Of a stretch of 64,000 bases of DNA, positions 23,101-34,540 are shown one piece after another; position 1 is the stretch's first letter, and each line of letters opens with the position of its first letter. Location of the stretch: NCBI GenBank assembly GCA_030248295.1, contig JASANH010000505.1, forward strand, positions 266,046 to 330,045, in the 5' to 3' direction. Origin of the DNA: Mesodorylaimus sp. YZB2_4 (taxonomy: Eukaryota; Nematoda; Enoplea; Dorylaimida; Dorylaimidae). The notes beneath the pieces are model-generated. The model saw nothing but the letters and a program-made list of their open reading frames with translations. It was not told the origin of the DNA and did no database searches. The position numbers and the translations under genes are program-made.

Positions 23101-26100
23101 GAAAGCGATTCGTACAGGCCCGATCAATAATGCAAACGGACAAACCTGAACCACTCGATCGGACATCGTCGAGTCTTCGGCGAGCTGGTAAATCAGTCAG
23201 ATTGGTCACCGCTGCCAAAACACCAACAACGTCGACTGCCAGTGAGAGAGCTATACAAAGAGGCTTATCGAGAAGAAGACTCGTATCCTCAGCCGTCGTC
23301 AATCCGCTACCTGTCCATCGCCAAGAACCTATCGACATCAAAAAATTGATTATTGGAGCATGTACGTATTCATTATTCATATTGCGCATTTTCTAAATCG
23401 TTTGACTTGCAAAGCAGAGTTTGCCAAAGGGAGTTAAAAACAATTAGACTACCTTCTTTCCTTTGAGCTGCTGTTGTGCTTTTGCGCGTGGATAGGTCAT
23501 CAAGTGAGTGCAGGCCCAGTCGAACCTGAAATCTCCAAACTACTTTGTCATGCTGCATGGATTGCTGAAGTGCCTCTGCTAATCCTATTGTCTTCGCGAG
23601 AACAGAAGCCAGAGGAGGGGAGAACAGAGGTCAGCCAGGAGGGCCACAGCAGTTTCATCGGCATGCTCTACCAATGGCATTTTCGCACCACAATACTCTA
23701 GCATAGGGTGCTGTGCAGAAACCGTCCTCTTATCCATATTCAAGGTTGGTTCCATGATGCATAAGCAGAAACAAATCGAAGTTTTGAGAATGCCAAATGT
23801 TCTGTTTTTTCCATCTTCCACTTCTGCTTTCCTAAACTTTTATTGCACCTTCGTGTCTAGCCCATTCGCGAATCTCTCTAATCTATCATTTATGTCCTTG
23901 GCGCGTTTTCGTCGTTTCTACATCGGCAATGCGTATAAGCAGGATACCAGAAAAAGTGACCACGCCTAAATGCTACCATCTGGACATAAATTTGATCTGA
24001 GCTGTCTCGAGTTCAATAGTCTAAATGGAAAAGGTAAAAAGTAAGTCTGGCCTGAGTTTGGTTGGCCTTTTCGTCTTCTTTGCACTTCGAACGTAATTCA
24101 AGTCTATCATTTTTATTCGAGCTGATTCTCACTTCGTCATGTACTAATTCCCAAGGTGTCGCTCAATCCCTCGAAGAATGGATATTTTTCTGTTTTTCTC
24201 AACATAACTGGACTTAATCATATTAGCCATTTAGCCGAGTGTCATTTCGATGGCGGGAAATTGTGCAATGGAAACGAAGACTAGTGGCAACAAAGAGGAC
24301 GGCGATTGCGAGTCGATACCGAGTTCCTTTCGCAAGATACCCCAAGAACCTTCTCAAGTAGTGTCAGCCCCCGCTTGGTTGCACACATTCACTGAGACCA
24401 CGGTCATAGGCCTTCCTGGTATGCCCACACACTGTGTCCGTGCTGCTTGATTGAATGAGCCTCCTGATCTAATTTTAGACAAAAATATGTGACCTGGCAC
24501 CATAAAACATCCGAGGGACTTTCTGCCCTTCTATGTAAACCTCGCCACCTATACTCCGTCAGTAGTGCAATCGTAACCGAGTTGATGATAGTGCGTCGTC
24601 ATAGGTCTTGGAGGAATGACTCCAAGGGGCGCAGATGAGAGTTGTCGAAGGGAAAAACTAAATGGATGTTTTTTATGGCCAGAATTTTTTTCTACAACGG
24701 TGTTCTTTAAAAACGATCGCAATTAGGTCAAATCTGCAATGTCCTCAGTGATTTGATAAAAAAGATTTGATAGGTTTTGGAAAAAAGGATTTAACGCATT
24801 TAAGCATTGCTGGCTTGGCTTGTTGGGTTTTGCGCAAAAGCTAGCATGAAGACGATGAATTAGAAGGAAAGTGAATTCGTCTTTTTGCGGAAATGGACTT
24901 GATCAGAGAAAGGAAATAGGCTCCTGTTTGTACAAACCTCCGATCGAGACCAGCTGAGTGAGGAGAGCGGGCGACTAGGTCTAGCCATGCGCCTGATAGA
25001 GAGACGGAAAGAATAGGGAAGGATGGAATATGCATCTTGTAAACTTATTCGCTGATGACGAACAAGACTGGACTGCCCTTTCTGAGTTTTTTCTACCGAT
25101 AAGGGACTTGATAACTTTTCAGACGCTGGGCCGCTCGCTGAGGCACTGTATGATATCGTTATCAGCTGATTAATATTAAATCTCTTGCTTGTTGTTCGTT
25201 TAGCTTCATTGCTATTTTACTTTCACTAGCCTAGTCTCTTATGTTCAGAGTCGAAGCTCCCTCGGGCTAGCGGGGCGGGTAGGCGAAGCCATTTGCGGGG
25301 CCTGGCTAGTAGACATCGGCATGTAAGTCTTAATCGAAGCTGATTAGAAGCGTTCATTTTCTTTGACATACCTCCACGCGAAAGAGAGGCGACGGGTTGG
25401 TAGAAAGAGAAAAGAATGCCTTCTCCGTTTTTCGCCGTCGTTTCTTTTCAAGGAACGAAGTCTAGAACGGCGGTCGATCAGTGGGTTTAAGATAAAGCTG
25501 AAAGTGCTATAGGGACTCTTAAACGGCTTCGCGATGTGTGTGGTGGTATGGGGTCTTGGCCCGGGCACGTTTCCTTCCGGACCGTCTGCCTCGACTTCGT
25601 CCATATTGTACAACTTTTATTTCTTACCTTACGGAAGCATGGCCTTGATGAGGCGACTCCGAGGTCACTAGTTCGTCGAGCTAGCTCTCACTAATTTTTA
25701 ACGTCCATCCAATAAGAAGCTCGAAAACGAAACCTGCCATGGACATGCGCGAATTCCCACCCATCTGCGCCCCTACACAAGTGCTTCACTCGACTCGATG
25801 GTGCTTTATCGAGGGCCGAACCATGCTAGGCGCCAGTGCTGTCTTGTCTGTCGCACATGGTGGCTTCTTTGAAAAACGTGGGCACAAAAATAGGAACTTT
25901 GTCAAGTTTGATCTTCGTCAATGAAGCGCTTCAGTGCCTCTTTGAAACGGCTGTCCTGAAACCTTGTCATCTATAGCTCCATTCGGAAGAGGGGGCCGAA
26001 TAATGGCAATGGCTCGCGGAATAGATTCATTTCGAGGCATGAAAATAATCTTGGCGCCGAGGGTGGTCGAGTACACAACATTCCATTTCTTTCTTTCCGG

Positions 26101-29100
26101 TATTTGTGTAACTGTCGGTGGCCCACTTCCGATTGACTGCTAAATCACCTGTCTAGTTCGAGCAGACTACATACAAGCCCTCGTACGTGAAGGTTGGAAG
26201 GAGAGTTTTCTTTCAAGGACGGAGCTTGTTTTGCCTAGCTAGATACAATTGAACCCTTCGTCGCGCTTGGTCGGCCTTGGTCGCCTTGGCTTTACTGACG
26301 TGCTCCTTTTTAGACCCAGACCTTCAGTCCGCTCGATTAACATTTTGTAGTTGTCGGCTTTTTTCTTTCTGCTGCATTTGTATAGGCCATTTACGGTCAC
26401 GCATTCTTGCTTCACCTATTCACCGGGTCTCGTGCTGAGTGGAAATACGGTTGGTCCACAGACATCTGGTCGGAGGGCAGCTAGCGAATGGAACGTTCAG
26501 CTAGCACACTTAACGTAACATTCGCCTCCGGCAGCGATTACACGCTAGCCATCCCTGGTGGCCTGGAAAAGGGAAGGCAAGGGCGATTGTTGAGCTTTAG
26601 CGAAGGCACGGTTGACACTGCTAATCGACAAGTCTCCACGGCGCCTCGATGTAACAGCGTAACGGGTGAACTCGGTGGCCAAGAACGCAGCGGTTCCAGC
26701 GGTCTTTTGGCCCCGCCAGGAGCCGCGGTGCCCGCTAATAACACCTACGACAATAGCGAAATGACCACACCCGCCATGGGCCGACGTGGAAGAGGAATGC
26801 GTAGCTCACCGTCGCGACGAGCCATCGAATCTATCAGGCGATTCAGTGTCAACCCAGCCTCCTTCATTGCCGAACGACGAAAGTCAAGGTCCCACTCCCT
26901 TGCCAGCTACAAATTATCTTATTATCCCCATGATAATCGTAAGAAATCCAATTAAGAGTTTTAGATCATTCTTGGCACACGAAAGGATTGACCCCGTAAC
27001 AAGTTTTGGCGTCGTCCACCCATCTTCCTCCTTCCAAACAGCCTGCAGAGTTAATTACAGTAGACTGGCTACCTGTATGATTGGATATCCTTTTAAAGAG
27101 GAATGGGTGCTGGGAAGTGGACAACACTCTGCTTTCACTCCATTTCCATTTGCCTAATCCTAATCCTTTTTTACTCAATTTTAGCCGACAGCTACGACGA
27201 GGGGATTGGTATTTGTGGATGGATTTTAACTGCGCTTTCATGGTTGATGGTTCTGCTAACGTTCCCGTTATCGATTTGCTTTTGTCTAAAAGTAAGCCTT
27301 TTCCATTTCTACTCAATCCCTGTCCATACCTTACAGACAAAGAAAACATCTGTTGCTTATTCCCCGCCACTTCACAACATGCGTGCCTGCCTTCGATTTT
27401 GAAGCCAGTTACAAGCTGAGCGAGTCGACACCTACAGTATTGAGTGATACAAGTAGAGGCTCCGAACTTTTCTCTCCTAAGTTTTTCGAACACTTTGATT
27501 AAAGCTCGGCAGCTGCACTAATCAATTCGAAACCTTTATCAAGTATGCATGGCTAGCTCCTTGCAAACGAGTCATGCTAGCTTTTCGAAGGCCGACTTTC
27601 TACAAGTTTCTAAAAAGACTTGTACAAAATTTTTGAGCGGTTTCTCCTCGACAGAACGATAAGGAAGCGTATATGCAGAATGCGCCCAAGTCCCACCGAG
27701 ACTTGCACTTCAAACTTGCTTTCAGGTAGTTCAAGAATACGAGCGTGCTGTGATATTCCGATTAGGTCGGCTAATAGGCGGTGGAGCTCGGGGTCCAGGT
27801 AGGCACTAAAACGACCTCGTTCTTATGCACTCGCAATGATTTCCTATTTAGGCATATTCTTTGTTCTGCCTTGCATCGAAAGTTACACAAAAGTTGATCT
27901 CCGTACCGTCTCCTTCGACGTGCCACCGCAAGAGGTAGGTGGCCGAGTGAGCAGATTTGACCACTGGTCATTACGTCATGGCTTATCACTTTCAGATCCT
28001 TACTAAGGATTCGGTAACGGTTAGCGTAGATGCAGTAGTTTATTACCGCGTCAGTAACGCTACCGTCTCGGTGGCCAATGTTGAAAATGCGCATCATTCA
28101 ACTCGTCTGCTCGCACAGACAACACTGCGCAACATGCTTGGAACAAAGAACTTATCCGAAATTCTTTCGGATAGAGAAGCCATTAGCTCGTGCATGCAGG
28201 TAAGAGAGGGAGGTTGATAAGAATATATTTCAATCTCGCACCCGTAAGAAATCAGAAAGGATGGAGACGGGCCTCGAAAAAGACATTTCCTGAATTTCTT
28301 CTCGGTCTTTTACTTCTGTTTTTTCTTCTTGCTACCCTAATTTTATTCTTTTTGTTATTCACTTATCGAACGATTTCGAATATTTATCCAAAGCATGACA
28401 AGAAAGTTTAAAATTTTCCACAATTTCTCCAGAGTGAGATCTATTGAAACACTTTTTTAAAGTTTCACTCATTTTTTTCTTTACAATATTTTATTGACTC
28501 GTACTTACCACAGAGCTTATTGGACGACGCTACAGAAAGTTGGGGTATTAAAGTTGAGCGAGTAGAAATGTAAGTCGCTCATAAGCGATCTACATATTTT
28601 TGCACGTGCTCGAAACACCCTCGGCCTAATTAGCACCTACATTGGCAATGTCCCGCATGACTTAGGATTGCAATCGGCCGAAAATGCCTCCCTCGTGCAC
28701 ATTTTCGCACATTCTTCAGTTTTGCTTTCTCTTCTGTACTTTTGGTGTCAAAGTTTGGGGTGCTTAGATTTAGGGTATGGACTTGCAGTATCCCTCTTCT
28801 TTTGTTCATATTTAAGGTTATATGCCCAGGCAGTGGAGTCGTGAAAACCCTAGCTAATTGTGGTCATCGGCGCATGGCAACACTTTGTTTCATCAGTGCT
28901 CAAAAGACCATAGCTTTAAGTTCTCGCCAACTTATCTTACGATTTTGGTTCAGAGTAATCTTGGGCGAAAAATGACTTCACTATTCCAGCAGAACTGTAA
29001 CACGAACACAAAACATGGAAGCTCCGCGGTAGCATTCGTCAAAATATCTCAGGCCACATTGTTTTGTCATAAGTTAAACAGGCGGGATTTTAAAATGACG

Positions 29101-30060
29101 CTGATGAAGCAATGGATAGTGCATAGAAACTCTTGACAGCCCCGTACATGCAACCCTCGGACCCACGAGAGATCCCCTCAAGTTGTTGTGGAGTACCTGT
29201 TCTTGGCCGTGTGCGATAATTGTAGAATACGTTGGATGATGCGACGATGGATTGGGGCATAAAGGTGGAACGTGTAGAAGTGTAAGTACTCAACGCCTGG
29301 GGTGGCGTTTCTGAATTTTGATTCAAACTAACTTTTTTTAACAAATTTCACCATCTTTTTCTGTAATGCAATTGACAGCAGCAGTGTTGGCTGCTAGGTG
29401 CATGCAGACTATGATCTAAAGTCTTACAACGTTTTTAACGTGAATGAAAATTATGCACAACACGTTTGTGAGTCTGTTAACAGGCAGGACTATCGGCAGT
29501 AAACCACCTTTAATGTCTTTCTATATGAACTTTGCATGTCAGCATACTGTACTGTACTTACATCTTTCCTTGCGCGCAAAATGATTGCTTTTATTGTAAC
29601 CTTTATTTGCGCATGCTTGCATGCCTTGGCGTGTGCTGCATCTGTCTAGGCTATGCATGTACCTTGTTGCGTGACATAAAATTCCGTTTCTAATGTATTT
29701 TTTTGACTGCTCTAGAAAAGACGTGCGACTGCCCGTACAGCTTCAAAGAGCCATGGCAGCTGAAGCTGAAGCGGCCCGCGAGGCCAGAGCTAAGGTAAAC
29801 CTGATTGGCCTGTTTGTGCTTGGACCACATCTAAGAAATGCAAGAGTACTGTACACCCTGAATTTGTATTCCAGGTTATCGCAGCCGAAGGCGAACAAAA
29901 AGCGAGTCGAGCATTAAAGGAAGCAGCGGATGTAATAGCTATTTCTCCAGCAGCCTTACAACTGCGTTATCTGCAAACGCTGAGCTCCATATCGGCCGAA
30001 AAAAATTCCACAATTATTTTCCCGTTACCAATCGATTTAATGAAACAATTCATGAAATAA
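19835..30060 (+). CDS. STOM: Stomatin/MEC-2-type SPFH protein with alternative exons
   Basis: Body exons are 27185-27291, 27726-27798, 27852-27934, 27996-28199, then either 28514-28569 or 29226-29281, then 29716-29794 and 29875-30060. All junctions are GT-AG and in frame. With first exon 26488-26938 the protein is 412 aa. The body starts with the membrane hairpin [20 protein letters not shown], whose conserved hairpin proline is Pro178. It continues with [16 protein letters not shown], the SPFH/band-7 domain and the C-terminal [13 protein letters not shown] and [17 protein letters not shown] stretches. Stomatins are inner-leaflet, cholesterol-binding oligomeric scaffolds that tune ion channels; that role is by homology. 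Five separate upstream ATG exons end in phase 1 and each fits the first body exon. A polyadenylation hexamer AATAAA (30056-30061) overlaps the stop codon. Confidence 0.93.
22264..22498 (+). CDS. Stomatin alternative first exon B
   Basis: It starts [20 protein letters not shown] and is Pro-rich, with 78 complete codons. It ends ...TSQYNA in phase 1 at a weak donor (GTTCGT). An AG just before the ATG is not in a phase compatible with the other first exons, so it is read as a first exon. Confidence 0.45.
23130..23361 (+). CDS. Stomatin alternative first exon C
   Basis: The sequence begins [20 protein letters not shown]. It is basic and Ser/Thr-rich with 77 complete codons, ends ...IKKLIIGA, and has a phase-1 donor GTACGT. 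Joining to the body gives Ser at the junction. Confidence 0.55.
24250..24418 (+). CDS. Stomatin alternative first exon D
   Basis: The sequence begins [19 protein letters not shown] and has 56 complete codons ending ...TETTVIGLP. The phase-1 donor is GTATGC. It is acidic and polar, unlike exons A-C. Confidence 0.5.
26488..26938 (+). CDS. Stomatin proximal first exon E
   Basis: The ATG begins [20 protein letters not shown]. This 150-codon N-terminus is Gly/Ser/Arg-rich, with [20 protein letters not shown] near its end. It ends in phase 1 at a strong GTAAGA donor, 246 bp before the hairpin exon. As the nearest exon to the body it is the most likely main first exon. Confidence 0.75.
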
Positions 30061-31221
30061 ATCCTGTTAGGGCGATTATTTTCTACAGCTCGTCACATAT
30101 CCCCAAATTGATACGCACCAAATTTTAAAAGGTGCCCACTGTAAAGTCCCTCTTCACATTTATGTACGATTATAATATGCTTCGCGTAGCGTTTTTATAA
30201 TGAAAAATTTAAAGTGCTTCTCGGATAATATCTTGCTTTGTATCCTACTTGTGCTTGTATTTGTGTAAGATGAGACGGCTAGGATGAGTTTTGAGAATAC
30301 TAATAGAGTAATCCTTCTCAAATGTATAACTTTTTTGAAGTTTTATGAAAGGTATCTGGTCATATAAGGATGGCGGTATGGTTGTCTTGTGGACAATGTT
30401 TGTATGTTGTGTGGCGTGTGGTAAGGAAATGCTTAGGTGTCTAATAAGCATGATAGGATGGCTCGATGGTGCACGGCCCCGGCGTAATTTTCAAGGCATA
30501 GTCGAGTCGACATGCATGGGGTTTCATATCGCTATGTAGGTGAAGCTAAACTAAGCAATCCACAAAGTCATTCCCTTGGATGGCAGACACCTAGTTCTAA
30601 AGTAGAAATTCCTGTTTACCATTTCGCATTACTCTACGCCTTCTGAACTCTTCATCTTCAGTAGCTAGCGTATTACTCATGCCGATTTAACGTTTCAGAG
30701 TGTCGTAGCATTTCTTCACTCTCCTCCCCTCTTACAGCATTTCATCCTCCGCCGGCTTGGACCAGTTTTGGGTTTTAGGGATAGGGCGAATAACGAAATC
30801 TAGTCTACTCATATAATACAATGCAAAACTGTACAACATTCTTGAACTCATTTCCAGTGTGCCGAACGTTTCTGTCACTCGGCCAGCTCAGCCGCTTCCG
30901 AATGCGCTACTTACCAACTCCTCACTGAGGCCTTCGTCGAGTGACTTCTGACGCATGTGTGCCAACGACTCAAGTGTACGAACTTAAACGCCCCAAAGCG
31001 GTTGCGATTTTTTAGTAAGCGTTTATTTATAGCGTTCCTATCTTACAACGGAATGGATTCATTGCGTTGGTACCTAGCGTTCGTGCATTCACCAATCGAT
31101 AACTTATCGATCGATTAGACATCTAAGGTTTCGAAAACCATTCGTTGTCTCATCAGTCACATTGACTCATTGTTCTTGCGCGCGTGGTTATCTAGCGTGG
31201 GTGCCTAACCAGCCATTTTAG
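30061..31221. other. Intergenic, no exon supported
   Basis: This is the 3' flank of the stomatin gene, followed by the region where the unseen 5' exon(s) of the WBP1/VOPP1-like gene may lie. I could not place a signal-peptide exon with confidence. Confidence 0.4.
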
Positions 31222-32567
31222 GATGACAATGCCAAAGTTATTCACGAGCTGACAAAACAGTCGAGAATGCCGCCAAATGTGCCAGGTGATAATCAATTAC
31301 AAATTCAACGCCAGAGTTACGGCATAAAACCGGATCTGTCTGCCGCTGGCTGGCATGTGTGTTACTTTTCTGAGAATGACATAAATGCCAGAGATGAAGA
31401 ATATTATTTTCCGTGAGTCAACGAGTTTTTTATTTTGTGGAAATTATGCTAAAAATGAAATGCACTTTCAGATGCAGCAATGACAAAGTTTGCTGCGGAC
31501 GAGAATGCTGCGCGCCTGTTTCAGGATTCCCTGCTTGGTATGTAGGGTTGTTCTACTCAGGGATTAGCAGACCTCTTGACTTATCGTGAGCTTGACTGTG
31601 AGTACGTTCAATGACGAGCAGCAGTGATAGGGGTAGCTACATACAGCGATCAGGGCAATTGTCAGGCGAGCCCTGAGACCTGCTCATGAATAAGATCCCA
31701 TCTCAATTTCAGGTTGGCCTGGCTCATAGGCATTCTGCTCTTTCTGCTGCTCTTGTTACTGCTCTTATGCACAATTTACTACTGCATGAAATACTGCCGA
31801 AAACAGAAGCGCACGCCTGCCCCACCATCGCCCAGACCACCGCCAATTATGGTCTACAAGGAACCCCCTCGAACTCCAGGTGAGCGCGTCATGAGTGTCT
31901 AACACTTCATGTGATGTGACCACATTGACCTGTCTCAGCATGTTCCCTATCTTGAGCATAAATGACTTCGACTTTTTCACTCTTCTATTTCTTCCAGGAG
32001 TCCAGACCTATCGCAGGGTTGCATCAGAAAGCGGTACTTTGCGTCGTCTTTCCGATTCTAACTTGTTCGAAATCAGGAATGGCGACGGTAGATCCTACAC
32101 ACCCAGCACTAACACTATGACCACAGTCGTTTCTGTAGCTTCTTCGAACGGATACGGATCCTCTAGAAACTCAATAGATCGTGCTGAAAATCGAAGAGTT
32201 CGTCGAACAAGATCAAATCGACGAATCCGTCGAGACTGGATCGACGATGATGAGCATGACCTGGCCTTTCCAGGTACCTGTCTGTATGCTATTCTGATCC
32301 TCTGCTCGAACAGGACACCTACTATATCCGGACAATATGACCACCAATTTCGTTTTAGAGCCACCCTTCGTGCCTAGTCCGATGCACGAATCTTACGAAG
32401 CCTCCCCCACCCCAATCCGTATCAGTTATCACGACGAGGCCGAATTCACTCAAGAACGACGCCCCCTTGTCAGCCGTGTCCAACCGCCGGATGAACAAAA
32501 GGCGCGTACAGTGTTCTACAGACCCGGCAGTGACCAAGTGGCCTCCTACAACGAGCTGCCCAAGTGA
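31222..32567 (+). CDS. WBP1/VOPP1-like Cys-rich single-pass protein
   Basis: Five exons are proposed: 31222-31412, 31472-31537, 31713-31879, 31998-32273 and 32359-32567, all GT-AG and in frame (about 302 aa from the first exon seen, 287 aa if ATG 31267 is used). A short ectodomain carries CSNDKVCCGRECCA directly before WWLAWLIGILLFLLLLLLLL and a juxtamembrane CMKYCRKQKR. The CCG-x3-CC cluster abutting a Trp-rich TM start is the pattern of the WBP1/WBP1L/VOPP1 and Shisa-like group. The tail is Pro-rich (RPPPIMVYKEPPRTP), then Ser/Arg-rich and ends SYNELPK. In relatives such tails recruit WW-domain ubiquitin ligases, but no strict PPxY is seen here. An upstream exon with a signal peptide is probably missing. 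AATAAA lies near 32702. Confidence 0.6.
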
Positions 32568-33332
32568 TAAATTATCCATACCATGTCGATTCGGCTCACT
32601 ATTTTCGTCCTACTCTACCAGTAACGTAATAGTGATAAGCATGCGCTTAGGATTCATATACTCGAGCCAATGCTGCTATAGCTGCTCATAACCCTTTAGT
32701 AAATAAAGAATGTAGGGCATAATGATTTTTTGACGGTGCTCGGTCCGCACAAGGGCCCTTCACAAATTAGAACCTGTCAATCACAGTTCAAGATGACTTT
32801 CTTCATGGCACTTGCGCCGAATGACCTTGCCAAATGCGTCACAGAGCCACCTGCCAAACTGGTTCAGTGTTTGCCCGCACCAATTCACATTAAGCATATA
32901 TGGCTTCCTATAAAGCCTTCCTCTCACCGATGGCCAAAAAATTTCGCTTATTGCCAAGATACAAAATAGGTTTCGCAGCATCATTTGACACATGCTCACA
33001 CACAACTCCAAAACACTCTCTTGTTCATATCGTTTTTATGCGCAGTTGACGTGACATCAAGAAAACGGTTTTTCCCACTACGAAAACTAGAAAATCCTGT
33101 TTCAGCATAAACCGAAGCATAGCCTTCGCTCTACTCTCTGTCTGCTTTTGTAGGCGCGTTTTAGAACACACTGTATCTCTTGTCCGCGTCACAATTCCCT
33201 ATTCTGCAGCCAGAGTTAGTGCTATTGTAGGCACTTCGCTTTCGCGCCTTGTTGAACATTTGCTACTCGTCAGTACGAAAAGTGGACAAGAGTGGAAATT
33301 ATAAGACTGTACATCATTTTCCAATTTCCATC
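32568..33332. other. Intergenic between two + strand genes
   Basis: This contains the 3' end of the preceding gene and the upstream region of the LAPTM-like gene. No exon is supported. Confidence 0.5.
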
Positions 33333-34244
33333 ATGCCCGTTCTCGTCGAGCGAGCCGCCAAATATCGTCACTGTTGTTGCAACATTCGAGTAGCCGCCTA
33401 TGTGATTGGTATTTTAGAACTACTCTCCGTCTTGTATATTCTGGCCCAGCACAGCATTCGCGCCATTATCGCGGACGTACAACAAAATGATGACGATGAC
33501 AAACATTCGGACACTGTCACTGCCTCTTCGACCACACTTGGTACGAAACGATGGCTCGGACCCGGCGCTACTACTCCACTGGTCACGTGGGCTGTATGCG
33601 AAACGTTATTCCTTGGTCTAATGTTCTACGGCATTGCCCGAACACGACCATGGCTACTCATACCCCAACTATTCCTACAAATTGTCACCATAATTGTATG
33701 TATGATTCTGAATATTCTAATGGTGTGTGTCCTCGCTTGGCATCCAAGAATTACTGAAATATGGTACTTTTTGACTTCCACGATTATATTCGCTTTTCTC
33801 TACGAATACGGGCTCGTTGTCTTGATTAGATGTTATCGTTATCTTCGCGACAAAGCCGCTTCCGAAGCACAAACGGCCCAAGGCATTTTTGTGTTATCTA
33901 CTGGAGCTAACGGCGAGATAATTATGGCAGCTAACAATGAAGCCGCCATGGAAAGTCGAATGTATTCCGATCTGCCACCTGACTACGCCCTAGCTGTTTC
34001 CATGATGACACTCGAAGACTCCAACAAGCTTACCAATGCTGCTCCCATCACTGAAACTACCATTTCGGAAGAGCCAGAAATCAAATCCGAAACAGGGCCT
34101 AATTTGTCGAGCTTACGTCACACAAATGAAAACGGATGCGAACAGGAAAGGAAGGAGGATGGGCACGCGGATGAAGAAAATGCACCACCGCCCACGTACG
34201 AAGAAGCTCGTCAATTACAACACGCACGAAATTCGACAAACTGA
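33333..34244 (+). CDS. LAPTM-like four-TM protein with PY motifs
   Basis: A single exon of 303 aa starts at MPVLVERAAKYRHCCC. The frame is open further 5', but this ATG gives the expected short cytosolic N-terminus. TM helices are at about 20-42 (VAAYVIGILELLSVLYIL), 85-107, 110-137 and 145-172. The 110-residue tail contains LPPDY (about 214) and PPPTYEEA (about 284), two PPxY motifs. A Cys-rich N-terminus, four helices and C-terminal PY motifs are the hallmark of lysosomal LAPTM4/5 proteins, which recruit NEDD4-type ligases for sorting. Function is inferred from this layout. It converges on the minus-strand 4-TM gene, with about 300 bp between stops. Confidence 0.65.
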   Translation: MPVLVERAAKYRHCCCNIRVAAYVIGILELLSVLYILAQHSIRAIIADVQQNDDDDKHSDTVTASSTTLGTKRWLGPGATTPLVTWAVCETLFLGLMFYGIARTRPWLLIPQLFLQIVTIIVCMILNILMVCVLAWHPRITEIWYFLTSTIIFAFLYEYGLVVLIRCYRYLRDKAASEAQTAQGIFVLSTGANGEIIMAANNEAAMESRMYSDLPPDYALAVSMMTLEDSNKLTNAAPITETTISEEPEIKSETGPNLSSLRHTNENGCEQERKEDGHADEENAPPPTYEEARQLQHARNSTN

Positions 34245-34540
34245 ACGATGAACTGATGATTGGCCAAACCCTGTTTCAGAAAGTCGGGTGTACGGGGGAC
34301 ACTGCACCATATAAGCTGTTCTCTTCGCGATGATCGCTCGATTTCGAGCGAGCGAGGTGAACGTGTATCGAATACTCACACATTGCAACCTGCGTCTTTT
34401 TGTGCTGAAAAATTTGTGTAAAATTATCATGAACGAGTATATTTTTGAACACGGGTTAGAAAAAACGAGCCATACAACTAAATCCTGCGATATAGATTTA
34501 AATAAGGCATACAAAATTGTTTGACTAGATATCGCTCTGG

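Noticed and set aside
26966-27493. 175-codon frame on the minus strand
   Set aside because: It overlaps the supported stomatin hairpin exon on the other strand and has no domain.
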